Below are positions 36,206 to 45,498 of a stretch of DNA of 64,000 nt, piece after piece. How positions within the stretch are numbered: the stretch's first letter is position 1; the number at the start of each line of letters is the position of its first letter. A program made the position numbers and the translations under genes. The notes under the pieces are model-generated. The model saw nothing but the letters and a program-made list of their open reading frames with translations, was not told where the DNA came from and did not search any database. The stretch comes from Pseudomonadota bacterium. GTDB taxonomy: Bacteria; Pseudomonadota; Gammaproteobacteria; QQUJ01. The stretch lies in assembly GCA_008501635.1 (NCBI GenBank), contig QQUJ01000010.1:620001-684000 (forward strand). Direction: 5' to 3'.

Positions 36206-37041
36206 AGGGATCAAACGTTAATACCATAGCTGCTGTGCAGATGGCGTCGGGACCCAACGTCAACGCCAATCTCCTGGAGGCCGCGCGCCTGATCTCGCAG
36301 GCTGCCGATGCCGGAGCGGGCCTGGTGGTGCTGCCCGAGAACTTCGGGCTCATGGGCCTTGCCGAAACCGACAAGGTGGAATTGCGCGAACCTCCCGGAT
36401 CGGGACCGATGCAGGAGTTCCTCGCCAAACAGGCGGACCGGCACGGCATATGGGTGGTGGGCGGCACGGTGCCCATGCTTTGCGACGATCCGGCCAGGGT
36501 GCGGGCGGCATGCCTGGTGTTTGATGACCGGGGCCGGCAGGTCGCGCGTTACGACAAGATCCATCTCTTCGATGTGCATGTCCTCGACAGCAACGAAAAC
36601 TACACCGAATCCGAAACCATCGAACCCGGCGACCAGCTGGTGGCGATCGACAGCCCTTTCGGTCGCCTGGGACTGACGATCTGCTACGACTTGCGTTTCC
36701 CGGAGCTGTATCGCGCTCTGATGGATCAGGGGGTGGATGTGATGGTGCTTCCCGCCGCCTTTACGGCCATTACCGGTCGGGCTCATTGGGAGTCTTTGGT
36801 GCGGGCACGCGCCATCGAAAATCTCTGTTACGTGGCCGCCGCCGCCCAGGGCGGTTATCATGTCAACGGTCGTGAAACCCATGGTGACAGCATGATCGTC
36901 GACCCCTGGGGTGTGGTTCTGGACCGGCTGCCCCGGGGTTCAGGTGTGGTCGCGGGCGAGGTGGATCTGCAACGTCTTGCCAGTATGCGCAGTCATTTTC
37001 CCAGCCTCGATCACCGCAGGATTCGCTGCGCCCCGATCTGA
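36202..37041 (+). CDS. Nitrilase-family amidase (deaminated glutathione amidase-like)
   Basis: 279-residue carbon-nitrogen hydrolase. The catalytic triad is Glu46 (VVLPENFG), Lys119 (RYDKIHLFDV) and Cys161 (ICYDLRFPELYR). These contexts match the Nit1/NIT branch, which removes deaminated glutathione as metabolite repair. The exact substrate is inference. In many gammaproteobacteria this gene sits between yhdP and tldD; here no tldD follows. The start ATG overlaps the previous stop. Confidence 0.92.
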   Translation: MKGSNVNTIAAVQMASGPNVNANLLEAARLISQAADAGAGLVVLPENFGLMGLAETDKVELREPPGSGPMQEFLAKQADRHGIWVVGGTVPMLCDDPARVRAACLVFDDRGRQVARYDKIHLFDVHVLDSNENYTESETIEPGDQLVAIDSPFGRLGLTICYDLRFPELYRALMDQGVDVMVLPAAFTAITGRAHWESLVRARAIENLCYVAAAAQGGYHVNGRETHGDSMIVDPWGVVLDRLPRGSGVVAGEVDLQRLASMRSHFPSLDHRRIRCAPI

Positions 37042-37065
37042 TTGCGCAGAGCTCGCGCCTCGGGG

Positions 37066-37584
37066 CTACTCGGCTGACGACTCGTCACTATCAAGGTGAT
37101 CGCGCAGATAGCGGAATATCTCGCGTGCCGCGCGCGGCGCCTTTCCGGCCGTCTGCTCTTTGTGTGCGTTGCGCAACAACTGGCGCAAATGCTGGCGGTC
37201 GAGTAGCGGATGATGCACAAAGAGCACCTCGAGCGCGGAGTCGCCTTCGTCGAGCAGGCGGTCGCGCCAGCGCTCGATGCGATGGAGTTGGGCTGTCTGG
37301 GCGGCATCGCGATTGCGCAGTCGATCGAGATCCTGTTGAATCGGTTCGCAGTCGACGCCGCGCATCAGGCGTCCGATGTATTGCAGCTGACGCTTATGGG
37401 CACCACGTTGGGGCAGGCGACGGGCTAGGTCGATGGCCTCGCGCAGATCCTCGGGCAGGGCGATGCGCGCCAGTTCCGAGCTGCTCAACCCAACCAGCTC
37501 TTCACCCAGTTTCTGCACGGCCAGCATCTCGCGCTTGACCTGGGATTTGCTCTTGGGCTCTTCGGTGCGATCGTTTTCGTTCAT
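37066..37584 (-). CDS. darP: Ribosome biogenesis factor DarP/YjgA (DUF615)
   Basis: 172 residues. DarP acts in late 50S assembly. Family features are the KSKSQVKREMLAVQKLGEEL start, SELARIALPEDLREAIDLAR, and RRGAHKRQLQYIGRLMR-like text (here RLPQRGAHKRQLQYIGRLMR). The acidic C-terminal end is typical. It is convergent with the amidase gene, with only 24 bases between the stops. Confidence 0.94.
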   Translation of the reverse strand: MNENDRTEEPKSKSQVKREMLAVQKLGEELVGLSSSELARIALPEDLREAIDLARRLPQRGAHKRQLQYIGRLMRGVDCEPIQQDLDRLRNRDAAQTAQLHRIERWRDRLLDEGDSALEVLFVHHPLLDRQHLRQLLRNAHKEQTAGKAPRAAREIFRYLRDHLDSDESSAE

Positions 37585-37816
37585 GCGGGGAGCGCTGCGA
37601 CAGGGCGTTGGTGGTAGGGAAACGGATCGGGCAAGAGTCTAGCAGGAATCGTCCTCATGCGGCTGTTCCATCCCTGACGCGGAATGCATCCCGCGGATGC
37701 GCGGCATCGCACTCCGCCGTGAGCGGGAACGTGGAGTGGGTTAGAATGGGCGGCGATTTGCGACGGGATCGGGGAGATCCCTTTGTGGCAGTATTCAAGC
37801 GGAAGGAAGCAGTGGC

Positions 37817-39154
37817 ATGAAAGTAACGGTATACGGATGCGGGTATGTGGGCCTGGTCACGGGGGCCTGTCTCGCTCATGTCGGCAATCATGTGTTGTGC
37901 GTGGATGTGATTCCCGAACGTGTCGAAGGATTGCGCAACGGCGTGGTCCCGATACATGAACCCGGGTTGGACAACATCGTACGCGACAGCATCGCCGCTG
38001 GCCGCCTGACTTTTACCACTGATCCCGCCGCGGCCGCCGCCCACAGTACGCTTCAGTTCATCGCGGTGGGCACCCCTCCTGACGAAGACGGATCCGCCGA
38101 CCTGCAATACGTGCTGGCAGTCGCCGCGGGTGTCGCCCGCCACATGGACGGCCATCGTGTGCTGGTGAACAAATCCACGGTACCGGTAGGTACCGCCGAT
38201 CGGGTGCGCGAGACAGTGGCGCGGGTGCTCGGAGAACGCAACGCGGAGTTCGCGTTCGACGTGGTTTCCAATCCGGAATTCTTGAAGGAAGGCGCCGCGA
38301 TCGACGATTTCATGAAACCCGATCGCATCGTGGTAGGCACCGAGAGCGCTGAAAGCAAAAAATTGATGCAGGAACTCTATGCACCGTTCAATCGCAATCA
38401 CGACCGTCTGTTGGTGATGGATGTGCGCTCCGCCGAGCTTACCAAGTACGCCGCGAATGCGATGCTGGCCACCAAGATCAGTTTCATGAACGAACTGGCC
38501 AATATCGCCGAGCATGTCGGTGCCGACGTCGAGCAGGTGCGCATCGGGATTGGTTCCGACCCGCGCATCGGCTACCACTTTATCTATCCGGGTTGCGGTT
38601 ACGGTGGCTCCTGTTTCCCGAAGGATGTCAAGGCGTTGATACGCACCGCCGCGCAGATCGGCTATGCACCGGAATTGCTGGAAGCAGTGGACGATGTCAA
38701 CGACCGACAGAAACAGGTGCTGTTCAGCAAGATCACCCGCGAGTTCGGCGAGAATCTAACCGGGCGCACCTTTGCCCTGTGGGGGCTGGCTTTCAAACCC
38801 AACACCGATGATATGCGCGAGGCCTCGAGTCGCGATTTGATGGAGGCGCTGTGGCGGGCGGGTGCCCGGGTTCAAGCTCACGATCCGGTCGCAATGAAGG
38901 AGGTGGAGCGAATCTACGGCCAACGCGATGACCTGGTGCTGTGCAAGACACCAGAGGATGCCTTGCGCGGGGCCGATGCCCTGGTGATTGCCACCGAGTG
39001 GCTCGCCTTTCGCAGCCCCGATTTCGATTTCATTCGCGAGCAACTCAAGACACCCACGATTTTCGACGGGCGTAATCTCTACGATCCCAAGCGGTTGGCT
39101 GAGCGCGGCTTTCGCTATTACGCCATCGGACGCGGTCTTTCCCTACGCAGCTGA
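37817..39154 (+). CDS. ugd: UDP-glucose 6-dehydrogenase
   Basis: 445-residue NAD-dependent enzyme making UDP-glucuronate. The N-terminal Rossmann motif is [19 protein letters not shown]. The catalytic Cys266 lies in [13 protein letters not shown], and the C-terminal Rossmann-like UDP-binding domain has [18 protein letters not shown]. Longer than the E. coli protein (388) and similar to the 440-residue class. Its stop overlaps the opposing GT2 gene by 12 bases. With the next three genes it suggests uronate or pentose addition to lipids. Confidence 0.96.
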   Translation: MKVTVYGCGYVGLVTGACLAHVGNHVLCVDVIPERVEGLRNGVVPIHEPGLDNIVRDSIAAGRLTFTTDPAAAAAHSTLQFIAVGTPPDEDGSADLQYVLAVAAGVARHMDGHRVLVNKSTVPVGTADRVRETVARVLGERNAEFAFDVVSNPEFLKEGAAIDDFMKPDRIVVGTESAESKKLMQELYAPFNRNHDRLLVMDVRSAELTKYAANAMLATKISFMNELANIAEHVGADVEQVRIGIGSDPRIGYHFIYPGCGYGGSCFPKDVKALIRTAAQIGYAPELLEAVDDVNDRQKQVLFSKITREFGENLTGRTFALWGLAFKPNTDDMREASSRDLMEALWRAGARVQAHDPVAMKEVERIYGQRDDLVLCKTPEDALRGADALVIATEWLAFRSPDFDFIREQLKTPTIFDGRNLYDPKRLAERGFRYYAIGRGLSLRS

Positions 39155-40213
39155 ATCGGCACCATTACGGTGCGTGCGGCGGTTTTTCTCCGGTCGCCGC
39201 CACGTCGTCCGCTCATCGGGATCGGCCTGTTCGACGGCATTGCGGATCACATAGGGTCGCGCACCCGAAGACTCGAAATAGGTGCGCGCCATCATCTCAC
39301 CCAGTATTCCGGTGGTCAGCAGTTGTATGGAGACCAGCACCAGCAATACACCTGCCAGCAGCAGCGGCCGGGTACCGATGTCCTCGCCGAGGAAGATTTT
39401 CACCCCGGCAAGGTAAACGAGAACTATGCCGCCCAGGGCGCCAACACCGAGGCCGATGCGACCGAAAAAGTGGCCCGGTCGAGACATGAAACGCATGAAG
39501 AAGTAGACGGTGAGCAGGTCAAGGATTACCCGGTAGACCCGCGATAATCCGTACTTGGACTCGCCGAAGCTGCGGGGGCGATGGTTGACGACCGCCTCCT
39601 TGATCCGCGCCGGGCTGGTGTTGGCCGCGACCCAGGCCGGGATGAAGCGATGCATCTCGCCGTAGAGGCGGATATTGCGGATCACCGCGAGACGGTAGAC
39701 CTTGAGGCTGCATCCATAGTCGTGCAGTTCGACGCCGGTGATGCGCCCGATCAGCCAATTGGCAACCTTGGAAGGGATTTTGCGCAGCCACAGGTTATCT
39801 TTGCGTTTCTGGCGCCAGCCAGTGAGTAGATCCAGATCCTCGGCGAGCAATCGCTCCACCAGTCGCGGGATGTCGGCGGGATCGTTCTGCAGATCGCCGT
39901 CCATGGTGACCACCACCTCGCCGCGCGCCAGATCGATACCCGCCTGCATGGCGGCGGTCTGCCCGAAATTGCGCTGCAGCTCCACGACGCGTACGTGCTC
40001 GCCGAAGCGTTCCTGCATCTCGTGCAAGCGCGCCACCGTGGCATCGCTGCTGCCATCATCCACATAGATCAGTTCCCATGGATGTTGGTAATCAGCCAGC
40101 GCTGCGTGAATCTCTTCGGTGAGCAGCACGGCGTTATCTTGTTCGTTGTACATCGGGACGATCAGCGAGAGACGCTGTTCACTGACCCGATTTGCGGTTT
40201 TCACTGCCGCCAT
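39143..40213 (-). CDS. Polyprenyl-phosphate glycosyltransferase (GT2, ArnC/GtrB-like)
   Basis: 356 residues. A GT-A domain begins [18 protein letters not shown], has the VDDGSSDAT nucleotide site and [10 protein letters not shown] metal site. Two C-terminal membrane segments (about 230-315) anchor it. This is the DPM1/GtrB/ArnC layout, transferring a sugar from a nucleotide sugar to undecaprenyl phosphate. It follows the LPG-synthase-like gene on the minus strand (12 bases apart). The donor sugar cannot be read from sequence. Confidence 0.9.
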   Translation of the reverse strand: MAAVKTANRVSEQRLSLIVPMYNEQDNAVLLTEEIHAALADYQHPWELIYVDDGSSDATVARLHEMQERFGEHVRVVELQRNFGQTAAMQAGIDLARGEVVVTMDGDLQNDPADIPRLVERLLAEDLDLLTGWRQKRKDNLWLRKIPSKVANWLIGRITGVELHDYGCSLKVYRLAVIRNIRLYGEMHRFIPAWVAANTSPARIKEAVVNHRPRSFGESKYGLSRVYRVILDLLTVYFFMRFMSRPGHFFGRIGLGVGALGGIVLVYLAGVKIFLGEDIGTRPLLLAGVLLVLVSIQLLTTGILGEMMARTYFESSGARPYVIRNAVEQADPDERTTWRRPEKNRRTHRNGADSAA

Positions 40214-40225
40214 GATCGCTTCCCG

Positions 40226-41161
40226 TCAAGGTGTTATATCGGAGGTTGAGTTATGTGGTCGGTAGGGCAGCAACCACGTGACCATGCCGCCGCCAAGACT
40301 GGCGGCCAGTAGAAACAGATGTAGATTGACAGCCGCCTCCAGGGTTGCCTTCGGTTCCAAACCCCAGGGCAGCAGCGCAGCCATTATACCCGCTTCGTAG
40401 GTACCCAGCCCCGCCACACCGTGAATAGGCAATACGCTGGTCACTTCACCGCCAATAGCGCCGAGCAATGCGATTGACAGATCCACGTCAATAAAGTGCT
40501 GGAGCACCCAGGCAAAGACACCCAGCTTTACTATCCAGTTGACCAAAGTCCACCACCAAGTCTCGGCAAAGGTACGATTGTCTCTCGGCAGGCCTGACAA
40601 CAGACGCGAGGCCAATCCCGGTAATCGTTGCTGAGTGTGCTGAGAAAGCCACCATTCGATGCGTAGACCCCAGCGAAAGAACAGCCAGGGAAGTGCAATC
40701 CACAAGATGCTGGTACCGATGGTGGCTGTGGGTCCCAGCAGAGGCCAGATTATGGTCGGCAGAGCCAGCAACCCGAGGGTGTGCAGATCCAGAAACCGAA
40801 ACCACAGTAGCGCTGGTATCGAACGGGTCATCTCGACGCTGAAGTAGCGTGACATGAGAATAGGGAAGGACAGTTCACCGCTGCGCATGGGGAGCAGGTT
40901 GTTGAACAGATTGTGTTGCAGCATGAGCCGCCAGCAGAGTAGAAATCCGTCCTCCAGTGCGGGGTGAAAGTACCGGTACAGGCGTACCGCCCGCAACCAG
41001 TAACTGAACAAAATCAAGGTAAGGGCCAGACTAAGTTGGAGCGGTGGCATCGTGTTCCAGGGACGCAATAATCGCAGCCAACCGAGATACCATTCCACGA
41101 ATGCAAGGAAGGCGAGAAACAGCAGAATACCGAGTATCTGTCGGAGGCGCGGAGTGAACAC
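40226..41161 (-). CDS. LPG synthase-type membrane protein (UPF0104), possible lipid flippase
   Basis: 311 residues with about seven to eight membrane segments, of the lysylphosphatidylglycerol synthetase TM-region family (AglD2-like). The family motif LPMRSGELSFPILMSRY is present, as is HGVAGLGTYEAGIMAALL. No aminoacyl-transferase domain follows, so it is not MprF. Relatives next to glycosyltransferases are thought to flip polyprenyl-linked sugars or help such transfer. It starts with GTG and is divergent from the ArnT-like gene. Confidence 0.85.
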   Translation of the reverse strand: MFTPRLRQILGILLFLAFLAFVEWYLGWLRLLRPWNTMPPLQLSLALTLILFSYWLRAVRLYRYFHPALEDGFLLCWRLMLQHNLFNNLLPMRSGELSFPILMSRYFSVEMTRSIPALLWFRFLDLHTLGLLALPTIIWPLLGPTATIGTSILWIALPWLFFRWGLRIEWWLSQHTQQRLPGLASRLLSGLPRDNRTFAETWWWTLVNWIVKLGVFAWVLQHFIDVDLSIALLGAIGGEVTSVLPIHGVAGLGTYEAGIMAALLPWGLEPKATLEAAVNLHLFLLAASLGGGMVTWLLPYRPHNSTSDITP

Positions 41162-41326
41162 AGATGCTGACAGTTCAAATGCGGAATCGGCAGCACTCTA
41201 TCACCCGTGCGCGAAGGAGGCCAGTTCGTGAGGCGAAGCCGCCTTTACACGCCTGAGGGGGTTCAGTAACCTGCCGCTGTTCCGTTGTCACCCACGGTTC
41301 GCCACGCTCGGTCGATTCCGATAATC

Positions 41327-43024
41327 ATGCCTCTGACTGATGATTCAGCGTCACACACCGTAAAACAAACGCGAGCCGGTTACGCGCTGCTGTGCTGCAT
41401 TGGGGCAGCCTTGGTTTGGGCACTCACTTACCTGCCGTGGTTGGGTCTGCTCGACCTGCTGCTCGAAGAACCCCGCCGTGCGCTCATCGCCCGCACCATG
41501 CTGGAGACGGGCGACTATTGGGTGCCGCGACTCGGGGGGGAGATCTACACCGCCAAACCGCCGCTGTTCAACTGGCTGATTGCCCTGACCGCGACCGTCA
41601 CGGGTGAGCTCGATGAGTGGTCGGCGCGATTGCCGGCGGTGATCAGCGTCGCGTTATTGGCGGTGGTGATGGTTTGGGGGGCGCGGCACTGGTTGCGGCC
41701 CTGGTCGCTGGCCTTTCTGGCTGCGGCGTTGATCCTGGCGCCGGAGTTTCTGGTCAAGGGACGGCTGGCCGAGATCGAGACGCTTTTCGCGTTGCTGGTG
41801 GCCGCTTCGTTGTGGAGCTGGTTTCTGCTCTATCGGCGCGGTGCCGCGGGGGTGCGGCTGTGGCTGTTGCCTCTGGTGCTGGTCGCATTGGCTTACCTGG
41901 CCAAGCGCGAACCGGCGCCGGTCTTCTTCTATCTTGCTGTGGCACCGTTTCTGCTCTGGCGGGGCCAGTGGCGCATGCTGCTGCAGCGGGGGCACTTCAT
42001 CGGCATTGGCGTCGCCGCATTACTCGTCGGCGGATGGTTGGTCGGTGTGGCGCTGCAGACCGGCTGGGAAACATTATGGAATACCCTGCAGCGCGAAGTG
42101 CTGGAGCGCGGATTGACCGCGCAGGGCTGGGGCGGGATCGTGCTGCACATCGTGCTCTATCCGCTGGAACTTCTGGCGTCGATGCTGCCGTTCTCGTTGC
42201 TGCTGCCGTTGTTGGCGGCGCCCGCCGTCTGGCGGGGTGCCAGCGAACGGTTCGGAGAGTTGTTCCTTTTTTGCCTCATCGGGGTCGTGGTCAATCTGCC
42301 CGTCTACTGGTTCCGCGGCGACGTGTCGGTGCGCTACTTTCTGCCGATGTTTCCCTTTGTGCTGCTGATGGCGGCGATGGTGTTTGAGGTCTTGTTCCAC
42401 GAGCAGGAAAAGGTGGGTCGTTGGGGCCGGCGCTATCTGCGTGCGATTCACTGGTCCGGTCTGGGAATTGGCGCAGTGCTGGTGCTGGCGCTGCTGGTTT
42501 CGATGGTGCTGCCGTGGGTCGACGCCAAGCGCTCCGCCTTGTTGCCAACGCTGCTGACGCTGGGAATCGTCCTTGCCGGGGCGGGTTCGCTTTGGTGGTT
42601 GTGGCGTTCTGAAAACCTGCGGCCCATGCTCAGGTTACTGGTTCTCTTTTGCGCGATAAACCTGGTGGGAAGGGCGCTCTATTTCAATCTCATTCTGCCG
42701 GACAAGGTGCAGCGTGTTGCCGCGGAACTCAATGCGCCGCTGATTGCCAGTCAGCTTCGCAACACGGTGGGCCCTGAAGACGTGGTGCTGGCCAGCGGGG
42801 TTCCGTGGGCGGTCTGGTACTACAGCACGAGCGGGTTTCTGCAGCCGCTGCCGGGTGAATCTCCACCCGCCCCGGGCAGCTGGCTGCTGATCAATGAACG
42901 GCTCGCCGATCAGGTTGCTGCGCTGGGATTTCCCGCCCAGGAGAGCATCCGATATGTCTACAAAGGCGATGTCCTGCTGCTTGGCCGGATCCCGTTACCT
43001 GTGACCGAGGAACCGCCTCAGTAG
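41327..43024 (+). CDS. ArnT-like glycosyltransferase (GT-C, PMT family)
   Basis: 565 residues with about 12 membrane helices. The first periplasmic loop has LLLEEPRRALIARTMLETGD and YTAKPPLFNWL, matching the acidic and KPP motifs of ArnT and protein O-mannosyltransferases. It would take a sugar from undecaprenyl phosphate and place it on lipid A or another acceptor. ATG 41327 is preferred over a TTG 14 codons upstream. It converges with srkA and overlaps its stop by 7 bases. No arnA/arnB is in the window, so the sugar need not be aminoarabinose. Confidence 0.88.
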   Translation: MPLTDDSASHTVKQTRAGYALLCCIGAALVWALTYLPWLGLLDLLLEEPRRALIARTMLETGDYWVPRLGGEIYTAKPPLFNWLIALTATVTGELDEWSARLPAVISVALLAVVMVWGARHWLRPWSLAFLAAALILAPEFLVKGRLAEIETLFALLVAASLWSWFLLYRRGAAGVRLWLLPLVLVALAYLAKREPAPVFFYLAVAPFLLWRGQWRMLLQRGHFIGIGVAALLVGGWLVGVALQTGWETLWNTLQREVLERGLTAQGWGGIVLHIVLYPLELLASMLPFSLLLPLLAAPAVWRGASERFGELFLFCLIGVVVNLPVYWFRGDVSVRYFLPMFPFVLLMAAMVFEVLFHEQEKVGRWGRRYLRAIHWSGLGIGAVLVLALLVSMVLPWVDAKRSALLPTLLTLGIVLAGAGSLWWLWRSENLRPMLRLLVLFCAINLVGRALYFNLILPDKVQRVAAELNAPLIASQLRNTVGPEDVVLASGVPWAVWYYSTSGFLQPLPGESPPAPGSWLLINERLADQVAALGFPAQESIRYVYKGDVLLLGRIPLPVTEEPPQ

Positions 43025-44010
43025 AGCTCCAGCGGCGGTTCGTCCATCAGTGCCGCCTGTTCCCGGAGCGCGAGGATCTGTTCCTGCCAATAGCGGTTGG
43101 TGTTGAACCAGGGGAAGTGGTGGGGGAAGGCGGGGTCGTCCCAGCGCCGCGCCAGCCATGCCGAGTAGTGCAGCATGCGCAGGGTGCGCAGCGGTTCGAT
43201 CAGATTCAGTTCCCGGGTGGCGAAGGTGTGGAAGGCGTTGTAGCCCTCCAGCAGCCAGTCGAGTTGCAGCGTCATCGATGCCCGATCTCCCTCCAGCAGC
43301 ATCCACAGATCCTGCACGGCCGGCCCCATGCGACAGTCGTCAAAATCCACCAGATGGATCGCCGCATCGCTCCACAGAATGTTGCCGCGATGAAAGTCTC
43401 CATGCAGGCGCAACAGGCGGAGTTTCCCGGCGCGCTCGAAGCCCGCGCGAATGCGCGCCAGCAGATCGTCGTGCAGGGTGCGGTAGGCGGGCTCGAGCTC
43501 GGGCGGAATAAAGCCGTTCTCCAGCAGATAACGACCGCTTTCGTCGCCGAACTCGGCAATGGTCAGCGTGGGGCGGTGTTCGAAACGCCGCGCCGCGCCC
43601 AGCGCGTGCATGCGCCCCAGCAGCCGGCCGATGCGCTGGTACTTCTCCTCGCTGTCGAGCTCGGGCCAATAACCACCGCAGCGCGGATAGACGCTGAAGC
43701 GGAAACGATCGTAGTGGTGCAGTGTTTCGCCCTGGGCGTCGCAAATAGGGGTGACCACGGGCAGCTCGGCTTCTGCCAGAGCCTGCGTGAACCGGTGCTC
43801 TTCACGGATCGCCTCGTCACTCCAGCGCTGCGGACGGTAGAACTTGGCGACTACCGGCGATCCATCTTCGATGCCTACCTGATAGACCCGGTTCTCGTAG
43901 CTGTTCAGGGCCAGAAGCCGCGCGTCGCTGCGCAAACCCAGGCTCTCGACCGCATTGAGCACGGTATCGGGATCCAGGGTGGCGTAGTCGTGAAGATTGG
44001 GATCGGTCAT
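43018..44010 (-). CDS. srkA: Stress response kinase A (YihE/RdoA)
   Basis: 330-residue eukaryotic-like Ser/Thr kinase of the APH/choline-kinase fold. The catalytic loop LHGDFHRGNILW and the metal site LVDFDDC are intact. The start YATLDPDTVLNAVESLGLRSD is typical of SrkA. E. coli SrkA (328 residues) counters stress-induced death through the MazEF and Cpx pathways. In E. coli it precedes dsbA; here it is alone on the minus strand. Confidence 0.94.
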   Translation of the reverse strand: MTDPNLHDYATLDPDTVLNAVESLGLRSDARLLALNSYENRVYQVGIEDGSPVVAKFYRPQRWSDEAIREEHRFTQALAEAELPVVTPICDAQGETLHHYDRFRFSVYPRCGGYWPELDSEEKYQRIGRLLGRMHALGAARRFEHRPTLTIAEFGDESGRYLLENGFIPPELEPAYRTLHDDLLARIRAGFERAGKLRLLRLHGDFHRGNILWSDAAIHLVDFDDCRMGPAVQDLWMLLEGDRASMTLQLDWLLEGYNAFHTFATRELNLIEPLRTLRMLHYSAWLARRWDDPAFPHHFPWFNTNRYWQEQILALREQAALMDEPPLELY

Positions 44011-44069
44011 GGCGCGTACTCTATCACGACCGATTGCCGGCGCTTCGCTCAGCGCCTAAGCTTGCCCAC

Positions 44070-44672
44070 ATGAAACCCTTCTGCGAATCCGCCGATCAGA
44101 ACAAGGCCCCGATCCTGGCGGTGTTGCGTGAGCTGTTGACCGTGCCAGCGACGGTCTTCGAGATCGCGAGCGGCACGGGGCAGCATGCGGTTCACTTCGC
44201 CGGCCAGCTACCTCATATTCAGTGGCAGACGAGCGAACTTCCGGAGAGACTTCCCGGTATCGGTGCCTGGCTGGAGGAGGCGGCGCTGGCCAATACTCCC
44301 GCGCCCATCGCCCTCGACGTCCTGCAGCAACCCTGGCCCGATCTGGTGGTCGATGCCGCCTACAGCGCCAATACGGCGCACATCCTGCACTGGCCGCAGG
44401 TGGAGGCGATGTTTCGAGGCGTGGCCGGGATGCTGCGTAGCGGCGGTCTGTTCTGCCTGTACGGGCCGTTTCGCTACGGCGGCGTGCACATAAGCGAGAG
44501 CAACACCCGCTTCGATGCATCACTCAGGGCGCGGGATCCCGGGATGGGGGTGCGCGACGTGGATGATCTCAATCGCCTGGCGCTGGAATCGGGCCTGGCG
44601 CCCACGGGCGACTACGTCATGCCGGTGAATAACCGTATCCTGGTTTGGCGCCGTACCGCGAGACCTGAATAA
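44070..44672 (+). CDS. SAM-dependent methyltransferase, DUF938
   Basis: 200 residues. The family start KPFCESADQNKAPILAVLRE and the SAM-binding loop FEIASGTGQHAVHFA are clear. Further blocks are AYSANTAHILHWPQVEAMF and LYGPFRYGGVHISESN. The acceptor is unknown. ATG at 44070 fits the family; the frame is open 12 codons upstream. A second, unrelated methyltransferase gene begins 2 bases after its stop. Confidence 0.88.
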   Translation: MKPFCESADQNKAPILAVLRELLTVPATVFEIASGTGQHAVHFAGQLPHIQWQTSELPERLPGIGAWLEEAALANTPAPIALDVLQQPWPDLVVDAAYSANTAHILHWPQVEAMFRGVAGMLRSGGLFCLYGPFRYGGVHISESNTRFDASLRARDPGMGVRDVDDLNRLALESGLAPTGDYVMPVNNRILVWRRTARPE

Positions 44673-44674
44673 CG

Positions 44675-45421
44675 TTGAGTGCCTACAGCGATCACTTTTC
44701 GGATCATGCGGGTGTCTACGCACGATTTCGACCCCGTTACCCACAGGCGCTGTTCGACTATCTTGCCACCCATGTTCGGTGCCACGAGCGGGCGTGGGAT
44801 TGCGGCACCGGCAGCGGGCAGGCTGCGCTGGCCCTGACCCGGCATTTCGCAAGCGTGATCGCCAGCGATCCCAGTACACAGCAGATTGCTAATGCTGAAC
44901 GGCATGCGCGGGTCACTTATCTGGTTGCCGCTGCGGAACGCCCACCACTGGCAGCGGCCAGTTGCGATCTGATTACGGTCGCCCAGGCATTGCATTGGTT
45001 CGACACGCCGCGTTTTTTTGCTGCGGCAAAGAGCATACTGCGCGCCGGCGGAGTGATGGCCGTGTGGTGTTACGAACTGATGAAGATCAAGCCGCAGATC
45101 GATGCGGTGATAGATCACTACTACCAGGCGGTCGTTGGCCCGTACTGGCCGCCGCAGCGCAGACTGGTGGAGGAAGGGTATCGTTCGATCGTGTTTCCTT
45201 TCGAAGAGTGGCCGGTACCATCGATTGCGATGGAGGCTGAACTCGATCTGCCCTCCGTGCTGGGCTACCTCGATTCCTGGTCGGCGGCACAACGCTATCG
45301 CAAGGCACGGGGGGAGGAGCCGCAGGATGTGATTCGCGATACGCTGCTTGAGGCGTGGGGTGATCCCGCGCAGCGGCGCCTGGTACGCTGGCCCGTGTGC
45401 CTGCGTATTGGCGGAAATTGA
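44675..45421 (+). CDS. Class I SAM-dependent methyltransferase (Methyltransf_11)
   Basis: 248 residues. It begins DHFSDHAGVYARFRPRYPQALF, has the SAM motif AWDCGTGSGQAALAL (about 40-55), and the segment ITVAQALHWFDTPRFFAAAK typical of small-molecule methyltransferases of the YcgJ/Tam-like type. TTG at 44675 is the only suitable start, close behind the DUF938 stop. Substrate not identifiable. Confidence 0.85.
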   Translation: MSAYSDHFSDHAGVYARFRPRYPQALFDYLATHVRCHERAWDCGTGSGQAALALTRHFASVIASDPSTQQIANAERHARVTYLVAAAERPPLAAASCDLITVAQALHWFDTPRFFAAAKSILRAGGVMAVWCYELMKIKPQIDAVIDHYYQAVVGPYWPPQRRLVEEGYRSIVFPFEEWPVPSIAMEAELDLPSVLGYLDSWSAAQRYRKARGEEPQDVIRDTLLEAWGDPAQRRLVRWPVCLRIGGN

Positions 45422-45498
45422 GCCGATGCGCTATGTCGGTTGTCTGCCCCAGGGGTGGCTGATAACCTCGTTTCAATGTTCATACTTCCGTTGGCCTC

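Noticed and set aside
37817-43024. Classical aminoarabinose (arn) operon for polymyxin resistance
   Set aside because: arnA, arnB, arnD and arnE/F are not present; only general donor, carrier and transfer functions are visible.
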